A stretch of 64,000 nt of DNA, from the NCBI GenBank assembly GCA_024231975.1, contig JAAEQB010000071.1, positions 1 to 64,000 of the forward strand. The letters are read 5' to 3'. The notes below the pieces were generated by a model, which saw nothing but the letters and a program-made list of their open reading frames with translations, was not told the DNA's origin and searched no databases. Of the stretch, positions 8,758 to 19,344 are shown one piece after another (position 1 is the first letter of the stretch; each line of letters begins with the position of its first letter). Made by a program: the position numbers and the translations under genes. The DNA comes from Allobosea sp. GTDB taxonomy: Bacteria > Pseudomonadota > Alphaproteobacteria > Rhizobiales > Beijerinckiaceae.

Positions 8758-9026
8758 TGGACGCGGCCGAGCCGATCGCGGGCTATTTCGCGCCGGTCCA
8801 CCGGGCGCTGACCGAGCCGATATTGCTCGGCGGCGCCCCCCGGTCGCTCGCCATCGTCAACGGCACGCTGGCGGGCGCGATCGGTCTCGGCCTGCGGCTC
8901 TGGATCGCGGGCCTGGTCATCTGGGCCGTCGGCCACGGGCTATCCGTCTGGGCCGCGCGTCGCGACCCGCAATTCGTGGACGTGGCCCGCCGCCACCTCC
9001 GTTACCCGACGTGGATGCGGCCATGA
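8757..9026 (+). CDS. trbD: TrbD (VirB3-like) inner-membrane protein
   Basis: An 89-residue protein with the opening YFAPVHRALTEPILLGGAPR, typical of TrbD/VirB3, then a long hydrophobic stretch (about residues 30-64) that could form one or two membrane helices. It links to the TrbE ATPase; in some systems the two are fused. The ATG overlaps the trbC stop as TGATG, and its own stop overlaps the trbE start. Confidence 0.9.
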   Translation: MDAAEPIAGYFAPVHRALTEPILLGGAPRSLAIVNGTLAGAIGLGLRLWIAGLVIWAVGHGLSVWAARRDPQFVDVARRHLRYPTWMRP

Positions 9027-11512
9027 TGAGTTTGCGTGAATATCGCAGCAAGGCTGCGCACTTGGCCGACTTCCTGCCCTGGGCGGCTCTGGTCGGCGAG
9101 GGCGTCGTGCTCAACAAGGACGGCTCGTTCCAGCGCACCGCCCGGTTCCGCGGCCCCGATCTCGACAGCGCGACGCCCGCCGAGCTGGTGGCGACCACCG
9201 CGCGGCTGAACAGCTCGCTCCGCCGACTGGGGTCGGGTTGGGCGATTTTCGTCGAAGCGCAGCGCACGCCCGCGCTCGACTACCCGGACGTGGAGTTTCC
9301 CGATCCCGTCTCGGCGCTGGTCGAGATGGAACGGCGCGAACAGTTCCGCGAGGAAGGGGCGCATTTCGAGAGCGCGTATTATTTGACGCTGTTGTGGATG
9401 CCGCCGGCCGAGGAAGCCGCGCGCGCCGAAGGCTGGCTCTATGAAGGCCGGTCCACCAGCGGCGTCGACCCGTGGGAATTGCTCAAGGGCTTCACCGATC
9501 GCAGCGATCGGGTGCTTAACCTCGTCGAAGGCTTCGTGCCCGAGGTCCGCTGGCTCGATGACGCCGAGACGCTGACCTACCTGCACAGCACGGTTTCGAC
9601 ACGGCGGCAGCGTATCCGCGTGCCGGAAACGCCGATGCACCTCGACGCGCTGCTCGCCGACGAACCGCTGACCGGCGGCCTCGAACCGAAGCTCGGCGAT
9701 CATCATCTCCGCACGCTCACCATCGTCGGCTTTCCGAGCGTGACGTTCCCCGGCTTGCTCGATGAGTTGAACCGGCTCGCCTTCGAATATCGCTGGGCGA
9801 CGCGCGCGATCATGCTCGACAAGACCGACGCGACCAAACTGCTGACCCGCATCCGTCGCCAGTGGTTCGCCAAGCGCAAGTCCGTCGCCGCGATCCTCAA
9901 GGAAATCATGACCAATGAGGCGAGCACTTTGCTCGACAGCGACGCCTCGAACAAGGCCGCCGACGCCGACACCGCCTTGCAGGAGCTGGGCGCCGACTAT
10001 GCCGGCATGGCCTACGTCACCGCGACGGTGACGGTGTGGGACCGCGATGCCGCCATCGCTGCGGAGAAGCTGCGGCTTGTCGAGAAAGTCATCCAGGGCC
10101 GCGACTTCACCGTCATCGCCGAGGGCATGAACGCGATCGAGGCATGGCTGGGGAGTCTCCCTGGCCACACCTACGCCAACGTCCGCCAACCCCCGGTTTC
10201 CACCATCAATCTCGCCCACCTGATCCCCCTGTCAGCGGTATGGGCGGGGCCGGAACGGGACGAGCACTTCGGGCAACCCCCCTTGCTTTACGGCAGGACC
10301 GAAGGCTCGACCCCGTTCCGGTTTTCCCTTCACGTCGGCGATGTTGGCCACACCTTGATCGTCGGGCCGACCGGCGCGGGCAAGTCGGTGCTGCTCGCGC
10401 TGATGGCGATGCAGTTCCGGCGCTATGCCGGCGCACAGGTTTTCGCCTTCGACTTCGGTGGCAGCATCCGCGCCGCCGCGATCGGCATGGGCGGCGACTG
10501 GCAGGATCTCGGCGGCATGTTGGCCGACGAGGCAGAAACCGGCGTCCAGCTACAGCCGCTCGCCCATATCGACGATACCGCCGAACGAGCCTGGGCGGCG
10601 GAATGGCTGGCGGCGATCCTCGCGTCCGAAGGCGTCGCGGTCGATCCGCAGGCCAAGGAGCATATCTGGTCGGCGCTCGGCTCGCTCGCCAGCGCGCCGG
10701 CTTCCGAACGCACGCTGACCGGCCTGGTGGTGCTGTTGCAGAGCCAGCAGCTCAAGCAGGCTATTGCCCCTTACTGCCTCGGCGGACCGTGGGGCCGGCT
10801 GCTCGACGCCGAGGCCGAGCGTCTCGGCGAGGCATCGGTCCAGGCGTTTGAGACGGAGGGATTGGTCGGCGCCGGTTCGGCGGCCGCGGTCCTGTCCTAT
10901 CTGTTCCACCGAATCGAAGGCCGGCTGGACGGCTCGCCCACGCTCATCATCATCGACGAGGGCTGGCTTGTCCTCGACAGCCCGGATTTCGCAGCCCAGC
11001 TCCGCGAATGGCTCAAGACCTTGCGGAAGAAGAACGCCAGTGTCGTGTTCGCGACGCAGAGCCTGGCCGACATCGAGACCAGCAGCATCGCGCCGGCCAT
11101 CATCGAAAGCTGCCCGACGCGCATCTTCCTGCCGAACGAGCGCGCTGCCGAACCGCAGATCGCGGCCATCTATGAGCGCTTCGGCCTGAACGCCCGGCAG
11201 ATCGAAATCCTCAGCCGGGCAACGCCCAAGCGCGATTATTACTGCCAGTCGCGGCGCGGCAACCGGCTGTTCGAGCTGGGGCTGGGCGAGGTCGCGCTCG
11301 CCTTCGCCGCCGCCTCTTCCAAGACAGACCAGCTCCGCATCGCAGAGCTGGTCGAGACCCACGGCCGCGAACGCTTCGCCGCCGAATGGCTGCGCCATCG
11401 CGGCTGCGCCTGGGCCGTCGAGCTTCTTCCCGAACCCCAACCCGATCCGCTGGCCGGCCGCCGGGAAGATGCCGGCCAGCTCCCCCTTGCCTTGAAGGAC
11501 ATGACCCCATGA
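9023..11512 (+). CDS. trbE: TrbE, transfer ATPase (VirB4-like)
   Basis: An 829-residue VirB4/CagE ATPase. The N-terminal half starts MMSLREYRSKAAHLADFLPWAAL. Walker A VGPTGAGKSVLLALMAMQF lies near residue 455, the Walker B-like LIIIDEGWLVLDSP near 645, then ATQSLADIETSSIAPAIIESCPTRIFLPN, a typical VirB4 block. It energises substrate transfer and pilin extraction at the inner membrane. The start (ATGATG at 9023) overlaps the trbD stop. Length matches RP4-type TrbE. Confidence 0.93.
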   Translation: MMSLREYRSKAAHLADFLPWAALVGEGVVLNKDGSFQRTARFRGPDLDSATPAELVATTARLNSSLRRLGSGWAIFVEAQRTPALDYPDVEFPDPVSALVEMERREQFREEGAHFESAYYLTLLWMPPAEEAARAEGWLYEGRSTSGVDPWELLKGFTDRSDRVLNLVEGFVPEVRWLDDAETLTYLHSTVSTRRQRIRVPETPMHLDALLADEPLTGGLEPKLGDHHLRTLTIVGFPSVTFPGLLDELNRLAFEYRWATRAIMLDKTDATKLLTRIRRQWFAKRKSVAAILKEIMTNEASTLLDSDASNKAADADTALQELGADYAGMAYVTATVTVWDRDAAIAAEKLRLVEKVIQGRDFTVIAEGMNAIEAWLGSLPGHTYANVRQPPVSTINLAHLIPLSAVWAGPERDEHFGQPPLLYGRTEGSTPFRFSLHVGDVGHTLIVGPTGAGKSVLLALMAMQFRRYAGAQVFAFDFGGSIRAAAIGMGGDWQDLGGMLADEAETGVQLQPLAHIDDTAERAWAAEWLAAILASEGVAVDPQAKEHIWSALGSLASAPASERTLTGLVVLLQSQQLKQAIAPYCLGGPWGRLLDAEAERLGEASVQAFETEGLVGAGSAAAVLSYLFHRIEGRLDGSPTLIIIDEGWLVLDSPDFAAQLREWLKTLRKKNASVVFATQSLADIETSSIAPAIIESCPTRIFLPNERAAEPQIAAIYERFGLNARQIEILSRATPKRDYYCQSRRGNRLFELGLGEVALAFAAASSKTDQLRIAELVETHGRERFAAEWLRHRGCAWAVELLPEPQPDPLAGRREDAGQLPLALKDMTP

Positions 11513-12267
11513 AACCCAATATCCTGCGCCGTGCCATGCTGGCCGGCGCCATCGCCACGTCGAGCATGATCGGCATCACCGCCGCGACGCCGGCGCACGC
11601 TCAGTTCGGGGGCATCGTCTATGACCCGACCAACTATGCGCAGAACGTGCTGACCGCCGCCCGGTCGCTCCAGCAGATCAACAACCAGATTCAGCAAATC
11701 CAGAACCAGGCGACGAGCCTCATCAATGAGGCTCGCAATCTGACCTCGCTGCCGTTCAGCTCGCTCCAGCAGTTGCAACAGCAGGTGCAGCGCACCCAGC
11801 AGCTTCTCGGCCAGGCGCAGCGTATCGCCTACGACGTGCAGAACGTCCAACAGGCGTTCAGCAACCGCTACAAGGGTGCGGCGCTCACCGGCACCCACGC
11901 GCAGATGGTCGCCAACGCGAATGCGCGCTGGGAGGATAGCGTCGGCGCGTTCGAGGACGCACTGCGCGTTCAGGCGGGCGTGGTCGGCAACATCGACGGC
12001 GCGCGCACGACGATGGACGGCCTGGTCTCCTCCAGCCAGTCGGCGACCGGCGCGCTGCAGGCCGCGCAGGCGGGCAATCAGCTTCTCGCGCTGCAATCGC
12101 AGCAGCTCGCGGACCTAACGGCGCTGCTCGCCGCGCAGGGCCGGGCGCAGGCGCTGGATTCGGCGCGCAATGTGGCGGTCGAGGCCGAAAGCCGCGAGCG
12201 GCTCCGCCGCTTCCTGACGCGATCCACCGGCTACCAGCCGGGCAACGCAAGCATGTTCCACGACTGA
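11509..12267 (+). CDS. trbJ: TrbJ (VirB5-like) secreted mating protein
   Basis: A 252-residue protein with a signal peptide (cleavage after TPAHA, about residue 31). The mature region begins QFGGIVYDPTNYAQN and is almost all helical, with Gln-rich coiled-coil segments (SLQQINNQIQQIQNQ; LQQLQQQVQRTQQLL). This is the TrbJ/VirB5 pattern, a minor pilus component. The ATG overlaps the trbE stop. The small TrbK-like gene follows after 4 bases. Confidence 0.9.
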   Translation: MKPNILRRAMLAGAIATSSMIGITAATPAHAQFGGIVYDPTNYAQNVLTAARSLQQINNQIQQIQNQATSLINEARNLTSLPFSSLQQLQQQVQRTQQLLGQAQRIAYDVQNVQQAFSNRYKGAALTGTHAQMVANANARWEDSVGAFEDALRVQAGVVGNIDGARTTMDGLVSSSQSATGALQAAQAGNQLLALQSQQLADLTALLAAQGRAQALDSARNVAVEAESRERLRRFLTRSTGYQPGNASMFHD

Positions 12268-12271
12268 GCCG

Positions 12272-12577
12272 ATGGACACCAAGCTCCTCGCGCGCATCGG
12301 CGCCGTCATCTTCATCGCCATCGCCATCACGATGACGGCGATCGAGATGAGCCGCGCGCCCGAGCCCGCGCGCGACGAGCCGGCGGCCGTCGCCGACACC
12401 CCGGCGACGGCCGACCCGCTGCTGATCGAGCTGCGCCGCTGTCAATCGCTTGGACAAGCCGGCGCGAGCGATTCCGATTGTCTGCGCGCCTGGGCCGAGA
12501 ACCGCCGCCGGTTCCTCGCGCCCGGCGCGCGCCCCGCCGCCCGCATCGCCGACGGCACCTCGGCACAGGAGAACTGA
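12272..12577 (+). CDS. trbK: TrbK-like putative entry-exclusion protein
   Basis: A 101-residue protein with one N-terminal membrane helix (about 5-25), a Pro/Ala-rich linker, and a C-terminal motif with two cysteines (LRRCQSLGQAGASDSDCLRAWAENRRRFL) recurring in the alternative TrbK family between trbJ and trbL. TrbK in RP4 is a membrane-anchored entry-exclusion factor. No lipobox is seen, so it would be a single-pass protein. The call rests on the C-terminal pattern and gene order. Confidence 0.7.
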   Translation: MDTKLLARIGAVIFIAIAITMTAIEMSRAPEPARDEPAAVADTPATADPLLIELRRCQSLGQAGASDSDCLRAWAENRRRFLAPGARPAARIADGTSAQEN

Positions 12578-12578
12578 C

Positions 12579-13892
12579 ATGGGCGGCACCGGCGTCGTCG
12601 ATCGCTTTCTGGATGTCTTCACCCGCTACATCGACAGCGGGTTCGGCCTGCTCGGCGGCGAGGTGGCGTTCATCGCCACGACGCTGATCGTCATCGACGT
12701 GACCTTGGCCGCGCTGTTCTGGACCTGGGGCGAAGGCGACGACATCATCGCGCGCCTCGTCAAGAAGACCCTCTTCGTCGGCATCTTCGCCTACATCATC
12801 GGCAACTGGAACAGCCTGGCGCGGATCGTCTTCGAGAGCTTCGCCGGCCTGGGCCTGAAAGCGTCCGGCACCGGGTTCACCGCCGCCGAGCTGCTACAGC
12901 CGGGCCGCGTCGCTCAAGTCGGCTTGGAAGCGGGCGAACCGATCCTCCAATCCATTTCCGACCTGATGGGCTGGGTCGCGTTCTTCGAGAACTTCATCCA
13001 GATCGCGGTGCTGCTGTTCGCCTGGGTGCTCGTTATCCTCGCGTTCTTCATTCTGTCGATCCAGCTCTTCATCACCTTGATCGAGTTCAAGTTGGCGACG
13101 CTCGCCGGCTTCGTGCTCATCCCGTTCGGTCTGTTCGGCAAGACCGCCTTCATGGCCGAGCGCGTGCTGGGGTTGGTTATCTCGTCGGGCGTCAAGGTGC
13201 TGGTGCTCGCCGTCATCGTCGGTATCGGCTCTACGCTCTTCGACGAGTTCCGCGCCGGCTTCGGCGGCGCGCAGCCGAGCATCGAGGACGCGATGGCGGT
13301 GGCGCTCGCCTCGCTCTGCTTGCTCGGCCTTGGCATCTTCGGGCCGAGCATCGCCAATGGCATCGTTTCGGGCGGTCCCGCGCTGGGCGCTGGCGCCGCG
13401 GCCGGAACCGTGCTCGCGGCCGGTGGCGCCCTAGTCGGCGGTGCGGCCGCCGCCCGCCTTGGCGCTGGCGCGATGGCTGGAGCCGTTGGTGGCGCGGCGC
13501 GCGGCGGCGCATTCGCCTCGGGCGCAGCGAGCAGCGCTTATGCCCTCGGCTCCGCCGGCAAGACCGGGGGCGCTGCGGTCGCGGGCGGCGCGGCCGGCGC
13601 TGGCCGTGCCGCAGCCGGCGCGGCCATTTCGCCGCTACGCAAAGCGGCCGCTTCGCTCAAGGACAGCTATCGCTCGGGTGGCCGCGCCGCTGTCACTGCC
13701 ACCGGCGGGACCATTTCAGGCGGCACGGCGGCCTCACCATCACCGTCATCGTCGTCCGGCGCGCCCGCTTGGGCGTCCGCCATGAAGAACCGCCAGACCA
13801 TGACCCACGGCGCGACCGTCGCCGCCCACACGCTGCGCTCCGGCGATGGTGGGGGCAGTGGCGCATCGGTCGATGTCAGCCAGAAGGATTGA
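12579..13892 (+). CDS. trbL: TrbL (VirB6-like) polytopic membrane protein
   Basis: A 437-residue protein starting at the ATG at 12579, just after the trbK stop and with AGGAG upstream. VVDRFLDVFTRYIDSGFGLL is the standard TrbL opening. Six or more membrane helices cover residues 20-270. The last 160 residues are low-complexity Ala/Gly then Ser/Pro, a known feature of TrbL/VirB6 tails. It forms the inner-membrane part of the channel. The low-complexity tail explains many shadow frames here. Confidence 0.9.
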   Translation: MGGTGVVDRFLDVFTRYIDSGFGLLGGEVAFIATTLIVIDVTLAALFWTWGEGDDIIARLVKKTLFVGIFAYIIGNWNSLARIVFESFAGLGLKASGTGFTAAELLQPGRVAQVGLEAGEPILQSISDLMGWVAFFENFIQIAVLLFAWVLVILAFFILSIQLFITLIEFKLATLAGFVLIPFGLFGKTAFMAERVLGLVISSGVKVLVLAVIVGIGSTLFDEFRAGFGGAQPSIEDAMAVALASLCLLGLGIFGPSIANGIVSGGPALGAGAAAGTVLAAGGALVGGAAAARLGAGAMAGAVGGAARGGAFASGAASSAYALGSAGKTGGAAVAGGAAGAGRAAAGAAISPLRKAAASLKDSYRSGGRAAVTATGGTISGGTAASPSPSSSSGAPAWASAMKNRQTMTHGATVAAHTLRSGDGGGSGASVDVSQKD

Positions 13893-13895
13893 TCC

Positions 13896-14575
13896 ATGTT
13901 TAGACGCCCCACCATCCGCTACGGCCAGACGCCCGAGCCAACGACCCCTTATCAGCGCGCGGCGCAGGTATGGGATGACCGGATCGGCTCATCCCGCGTT
14001 CAGGCAAAGAACTGGCGGCTCGCATTCTTCGGCGCGCTGGCCCTCTCCGGCGGCCTGGCCGGTGGCCTCGTCTGGCAATCGACGCGCGGCCACATCGTGC
14101 CCTGGGTGGTGCAGGTCGATCGGCTCGGTGAGGCGCAGGCGGTCGCGCCGGCCGAGGCCGGCTACCGCCCAACCGATCCACAGGTCGCGTTCCACCTCGC
14201 CCGCTTCATCGAGCAGGTCCGCTCGATTCCTGCCGATCCGGTCATCGTCCGCCAGAACTGGCTAAGGGCTTACGACTTCACGACCGATCGCGGCGCGCTC
14301 GCGCTCAACGATTATGCGCGGGCCAATGACCCGTTCGCCAATGTCGGCCGGGTGCAGGTCGCGGTGGACGTGTCGAGCGTCATCCGCGCATCGCCCGACA
14401 GCTTCCGCGTCGCCTGGACCGAGCGGCGATATCAAGACGGCAGTCTTGCCGCCACCGAGCGCTGGTCGGCGATCCTCACCGTCGTCGTGCAGCCACCGCG
14501 CACGCCCGACGCGCTGCGCAAGAATCCGCTCGGCGTCTTCATCAATGCCCTCAACTGGTCGAAGGAGCTGTCGCA

Positions 14576-14579
<4 letters not shown>
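13896..14579 (+). CDS. trbF: TrbF (VirB8-like) channel protein
   Basis: A 227-residue bitopic inner-membrane protein. A cytoplasmic N-terminus (TTPYQRAAQVWDDRIGSSRVQAKNWR) and one membrane helix (about 44-62) precede a periplasmic NTF2-like domain. It contains the VQVDRLGEA segment and ends LGVFINALNWSKEL, as in RP4 TrbF. It is three bases after trbL, and its stop overlaps trbG by 4 bases. Confidence 0.9.
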
Positions 14580-15588
<1,009 letters not shown>

Positions 15589-15592
<4 letters not shown>

Positions 15593-16812
15593 GCGATCCT
15601 ACGGACACCGCGCCACATCAGGGCGCCGCGCAGCCGGCCCCGGCCGATTCGCACGCTTTTCAGCTTCGCGGCGACCCGCCGCGCGTCATGCGGCTCTCGC
15701 GCAGGGCGCTCGCCGTCGTCGGCGTCGCCGCCGGGCTGGGCATTGGCGGCTCGCTGATCTATGCGCTGCGGCCCGCCGGTGAGCGCGAGGCGAAGGAACT
15801 CTACAGCACCGACAGCCGCGCCACGTCCGAGACCATCACCTCCGGGCCGCGCGACTACGCCCAAGCACCACGCCTCGGCCCGCCGCTTCCCGGCGATCTC
15901 GGCCGTCCGATCGTCTCGGCGCAGCAGCGCGGCGAATCCGTGCCCGTGCCGCCGGTCGGCGCGCAGGCGGGACAGCCCGATCCTCGCGCTCAGGCGGCCG
16001 AAGCCGCCCGACAGCGCATCAGCCAAGAGCGCGACGCGGCCCGCACCAGCTCAGTCTTCCTCGGGGGCGGGGGAGGAGCCGCATCATCATCGGCTCCGAC
16101 CTTGCCCAGCCTGGCCGCGCCAAGCCCAACGGGTCCGGCGTCGGCCGACACGGCGGCGCAAGGCGACCAAGCCGCCAAGCGTGCCTTTATGGCCCAGGCG
16201 CCTAATCAGCGCACTGTGAGCGTAGAGCGGCTGACGGCGCCGGTATCGCCCAACGTCGTGCAGGCCGGCAGCATCATCCCCGCCGCGCTCATCACCGGCG
16301 TCCGTTCCGACCTGCCCGGCCAGATCACCGCGCAAGTGACGGCCAACGTCTATGACAGCCCGACCGGGCGAATCCTCCTCATTCCGCAGGGCGCCCGGCT
16401 GATCGGCGAGTATGACAGTGAGATCGCTGCCGGGCAGACCCGCGTGCTGCTCGCCTGGGATCGGCTGATCATGCCGGACGGGCGCTCGATCGTTCTCGAG
16501 CGCCAGCCCGGCACCGACGGAGCCGGCTTCGCGGGGCTACAGGACCGCGTCAACCAGCATTGGGGCAATCTCCTCAAGGCGGCGGCCGTCTCGACATTGC
16601 TCGGCGTCGGCGCCGAGCTGGGTGCGGGCAGCGAGGACGCCCTGACCCGTGCCCTGCGGCGCGGCTCGCAGGACACCATCAATCAGACCGGCCAGCAAAA
16701 CGTGCGGAGGCAGCTCAACGTACAGCCGACGCTCACCATCCGGCCGGGCCATCCGCTCCGCGTGGTTCTTACCCGCGACCTTGTGCTCGAACCGATCGGA
16801 GCAACGCGATGA
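15589..16812 (+). CDS. trbI: TrbI (VirB10-like) channel scaffold
   Basis: A 407-residue protein from a GTG start overlapping the trbG stop. A membrane helix lies at about residues 45-62. A Pro/Ala-rich periplasmic linker leads to the VirB10 domain, with the hallmark segments VQAGSIIPAALITGVRSDLPGQ, ILLIPQGARLIGEYDS and LTIRPGHPLRVVLTRDLVL. It bridges inner and outer membranes. The stop overlaps the next ATG by 4 bases. Confidence 0.92.
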
Positions 16813-17033
16813 CGAAGTTGAAGCTGGGGCCGCTGGCGGACGACCGACCCCTCAAGCTGACGGTCGAACTGCCGGCGGCCGTTCACCGCGATCTTGTCGC
16901 CTACGCCGCTGCTCTCGCGGCCGAAACGGGCGGGGAGGTCGTTTCCCCCGACAAGCTCGTCTCGCCCATGTTGGCAAGGTTCATGGCAAGCGACCGCGCT
17001 TTTTCGCGGCGTCGGGGAGCTCGCAAGGACTGA
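16809..17033 (+). CDS. DUF2274 family protein
   Basis: A 74-residue protein, the usual last gene of trb operons in Tn4371-like elements. KLKLGPLADDRPLKLTVELPAAVHRDLVAYA is the DUF2274 signature, with a helix and basic tail that resemble a ribbon-helix-helix regulator. It overlaps trbI by 4 bases. DNA-binding is a guess from the RHH-like layout. Confidence 0.8.
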   Translation: MTKLKLGPLADDRPLKLTVELPAAVHRDLVAYAAALAAETGGEVVSPDKLVSPMLARFMASDRAFSRRRGARKD

Positions 17034-17048
17034 GTCGACGCGCTGCCG

Positions 17049-17357
17049 TCAGTTACCCAAGAACCGCTTGCGGCGCTCCTGAGCCTCGACCTTGATTATC
17101 GCTTCCTCGGCAGTGGCGCATTCACCGCCCCGCACCGAGCCGTCGCGGCATCCGGCCACGACCTGCCGCGCCTCGTCGATATTCGCCACGAAATATTGCG
17201 TGCCACGCGCCTCGCGTAGCGCCGCAGCGACAAGAGACGGGATGGCGACGGGGGCTGTATACTGGGTCGGCGCGATGACCGGCCGCAGAACAAATCCACC
17301 AGCGAAGCCGATAACCAAAGTGACGAGCGCGATGATGATTGTCTTGCCTTGCGACAT
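17049..17357 (-). CDS. Small membrane-anchored protein, possibly entry exclusion
   Basis: A 102-residue protein facing the trb operon and ending 15 bases from DUF2274. It has one N-terminal membrane helix (about 6-27, IIIALVTLVIGFAGGFVL) and a periplasmic part with two cysteines spaced CRDGSVRGGEC, ending EAQERRKRFLGN. The C-x(8)-C spacing before a basic end recalls EexN/TrbK-type exclusion proteins, but the match is weak and no lipobox is present. An uncharacterised single-pass periplasmic protein is the safe reading. Confidence 0.6.
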   Translation of the reverse strand: MSQGKTIIIALVTLVIGFAGGFVLRPVIAPTQYTAPVAIPSLVAAALREARGTQYFVANIDEARQVVAGCRDGSVRGGECATAEEAIIKVEAQERRKRFLGN

Positions 17358-17386
17358 GGCGGTAACTCCACAAACTGGCCTTTAAT

Positions 17387-18310
17387 TTACTGGAATCGCT
17401 GCAAGAAATCAAAGGATAGGGCATAGCGCGCCTTGATGAATCCAAGAAAGCGGCGCAGCGCCGGATTGCCGTTGTCGTCGCGCCAGCAACCGGAATAACC
17501 AGTGAGCGCTGGCCCTTGTTCGCCGTGTATCGGTCGATAGACAACATCAGGATAGCGCGCCCCAGTAGAACCCTCGCAGACGATGCTCACGCCCGCGATG
17601 CCGCCGAGAACGCTTAGCACTGTCTCGCGGCTCGATTGGTGCATTCGGATGTCGGGCTTGCCGCCCGAGACCGCCAGACGGCCCAGCAGCATGTCTCGTA
17701 TCTCCGGGCCGGGATCGGCGGCAGGCAGCAGGAATCGCTCGCCGCGAAGATCCGTCCAGTGAACCACGTCGCGTTCCGCGAGCGGATGCGAGGTGGACAG
17801 TGCGACGAGCATCCGCTCGCTCCACAGTGGCTCGCAGCGAAACCCGTCATGGCTAGCCGCTCCCATGAGGATCGCGATGTCGATCTCCCCGGTATCGAGG
17901 CCCGCGAGGAGCACGCCGCGATTGGCCTCGACGCACTCAACCTGAACGTCGGGATGCGTGTCCCGCCAGTTCATCATCGTCGCGCGAAGATTGCCCGCCG
18001 AAACCGAATTGTTATGCCCAAGCCTCAATCCGCCGGCGCGACCCTGACCTGCGGCGCGCATCATCGCGACGAGCTTGTCGGCACTAGCAACCATCGGCCT
18101 GGCACTGCGGATGAACTGATCGCCTACGAAAGTCGTGCTGACGCCGGCCCGCGAACGATGGAATATTTTGGCTCCGATCGCATGTTCCAATCTCAGGATT
18201 TTTCGGCTCAGCGTCGATTGTTCGACGCCCATCGACCGCGCAGCGCGATAGAAGCTGCCATGATCGGCGGCGGCGATCGCATAGCGAAGCTGACCGATAT
18301 CAAACGGCAA
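17387..18310 (-). CDS. LysR-family transcriptional regulator
   Basis: A 307-residue LTTR. The winged HTH is at residues 5-65 (LRYAIAAADHGSFYRAARSMGVEQSTLSRKILRLE). The effector-binding domain contains the VEANRGVLLAGLDTGEIDIAIL and SSRETVLSVLGGIAGVSIV blocks. Related regulators sit beside trb operons in several alphaproteobacterial elements. Target and ligand are unknown. It lies 29 bases from the small membrane gene, on the same strand. The 194-base gap upstream holds only a short palindrome (AGCTGGCCAGCT, 18434-18445). Confidence 0.88.
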   Translation of the reverse strand: MPFDIGQLRYAIAAADHGSFYRAARSMGVEQSTLSRKILRLEHAIGAKIFHRSRAGVSTTFVGDQFIRSARPMVASADKLVAMMRAAGQGRAGGLRLGHNNSVSAGNLRATMMNWRDTHPDVQVECVEANRGVLLAGLDTGEIDIAILMGAASHDGFRCEPLWSERMLVALSTSHPLAERDVVHWTDLRGERFLLPAADPGPEIRDMLLGRLAVSGGKPDIRMHQSSRETVLSVLGGIAGVSIVCEGSTGARYPDVVYRPIHGEQGPALTGYSGCWRDDNGNPALRRFLGFIKARYALSFDFLQRFQ

Positions 18311-18504
18311 GCGCTTTAGGTCTCATGGCGAAGTTGGAAATGTCCGTTTCCGATTCCCCCGGCACCCCGGCCGCCTTACGCTCCAAGGAGCTATCGAAGC
18401 ACGGCTTGACACGAGGGCGTCTTATCAAGGTAAAGCTGGCCAGCTCCTCCGTCATGTGAGCTGTTCGGTGGGCATGGCTCCACGCCTTAGATTGTGTTGC
18501 AGGC

Positions 18505-19005
18505 TCACCTACTGCCCACGCTGACGTGTGCCTCATGTGCCGCCGAAGGTTTCTTAGGGCGCCGGCGCTCAAGTAGCTCCTGCGGCCAGCGGCTCTTCAT
18601 GTAAGCAATGACGGCCCAAATCTGATCGTCGCTCAGCACGTTTCCGAAGCCGGGCATATCGGTTTCATATTGAGGTCCAGCGAACGCTTGGAATCCTTGT
18701 TTGGTGACCCGGAAGATCGCGTCGTCGGGATGCTCCCAAGTGTGGCCTGTTCTATCGTGAGGAGGCGCTGGCAAGCGGCCGTCGAGCCTTCGCTTACGCC
18801 AGTTGGGTTGTCCTTCCAAATTCGCGCCGTGGCATGATGCACAGTGTTGATTATAGACAATCCTTCCCATAGCGACCTGCTCGACGTTCTTGGGATCGGC
18901 CCGTTCTGTCGGCTCCGATGGCTGCTGGCAGGAGGTCAGACCTACGCACATGACAACGCCGATCACTGCGAGGACCGAGACCTTCGCTGGCGATCGGCTG
19001 CCCAC
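18505..19005 (-). CDS. Lipoprotein class I cytochrome c
   Basis: A 166-residue protein from a GTG at 19005, two bases past the SMR stop; the longer frame overlaps the SMR gene and is rejected. The lipoprotein signal is VIGVVMCVGLTSC. The heme-binding CASCH lies in IVYNQHCASCHGANLEGQPNW, and the probable sixth ligand is the Met of TDMPGFG, followed by LSDDQIWAVIAYMKSRWP. It is periplasmic electron transfer, resembling small c-type cytochromes next to copper or other metal resistance genes. It is the last gene of the ArsR-headed operon; its redox partner is unknown. Confidence 0.8.
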   Translation of the reverse strand: MGSRSPAKVSVLAVIGVVMCVGLTSCQQPSEPTERADPKNVEQVAMGRIVYNQHCASCHGANLEGQPNWRKRRLDGRLPAPPHDRTGHTWEHPDDAIFRVTKQGFQAFAGPQYETDMPGFGNVLSDDQIWAVIAYMKSRWPQELLERRRPKKPSAAHEAHVSVGSR

Positions 19006-19007
19006 GC

Positions 19008-19331
19008 TCAGGATGCGGTCGAATTGAGGACCACTATCCCGAGCACTACCAGCACCACGCCAGCTACTTTGCGAACACTCAAAGACTCGCGAAGCGCCAG
19101 GACGCCCACCAGCGCGACGCCAACCGTTCCCGAACCGGCCCAGACCGGATAGGCGATGCTGACCGGCAGGGTCTTGAGCGCGATGCTTATCAGATAGAAC
19201 GCCGTTCCGAAGGTCAGCAGCGCCAGCAGAGTCGGCCACAGCTTGGTGAAGCCGTCGCTGAACCGCAGCGCGAGTGCGGCGGTGATTTCACAGATGATAG
19301 CTCCGCCCAGGAGCAGCCAGGCATGGCTCAT
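19008..19331 (-). CDS. SMR-family efflux subunit (1)
   Basis: A 107-residue four-helix small multidrug resistance protein starting at the ATG at 19331, with GGAGG upstream. The membrane-embedded Glu is in LLGGAIICEITAALALRFSDGF (about residue 13), and the third-helix signature is SIAYPVWAGSGTVGVALVG. SMR proteins work as antiparallel dimers coupling proton entry to export of cations. It is 13 bases downstream of a second SMR gene, so the pair may form a heterodimer like EbrAB or YkkCD. Substrate is not predictable from sequence. Confidence 0.88.
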   Translation of the reverse strand: MSHAWLLLGGAIICEITAALALRFSDGFTKLWPTLLALLTFGTAFYLISIALKTLPVSIAYPVWAGSGTVGVALVGVLALRESLSVRKVAGVVLVVLGIVVLNSTAS

Positions 19332-19344
19332 TTTGCGCGCCCTC

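Noticed and set aside
18300..18572. 90-codon minus-strand frame before the LysR gene
   Set aside because: Arg/His-rich and featureless, overlapping both neighbours; no ribosome site seen.
19006..19239. N-terminal extension of the cytochrome c frame
   Set aside because: It lies entirely within the SMR gene in another frame, and the lipoprotein signal starts after 19005.
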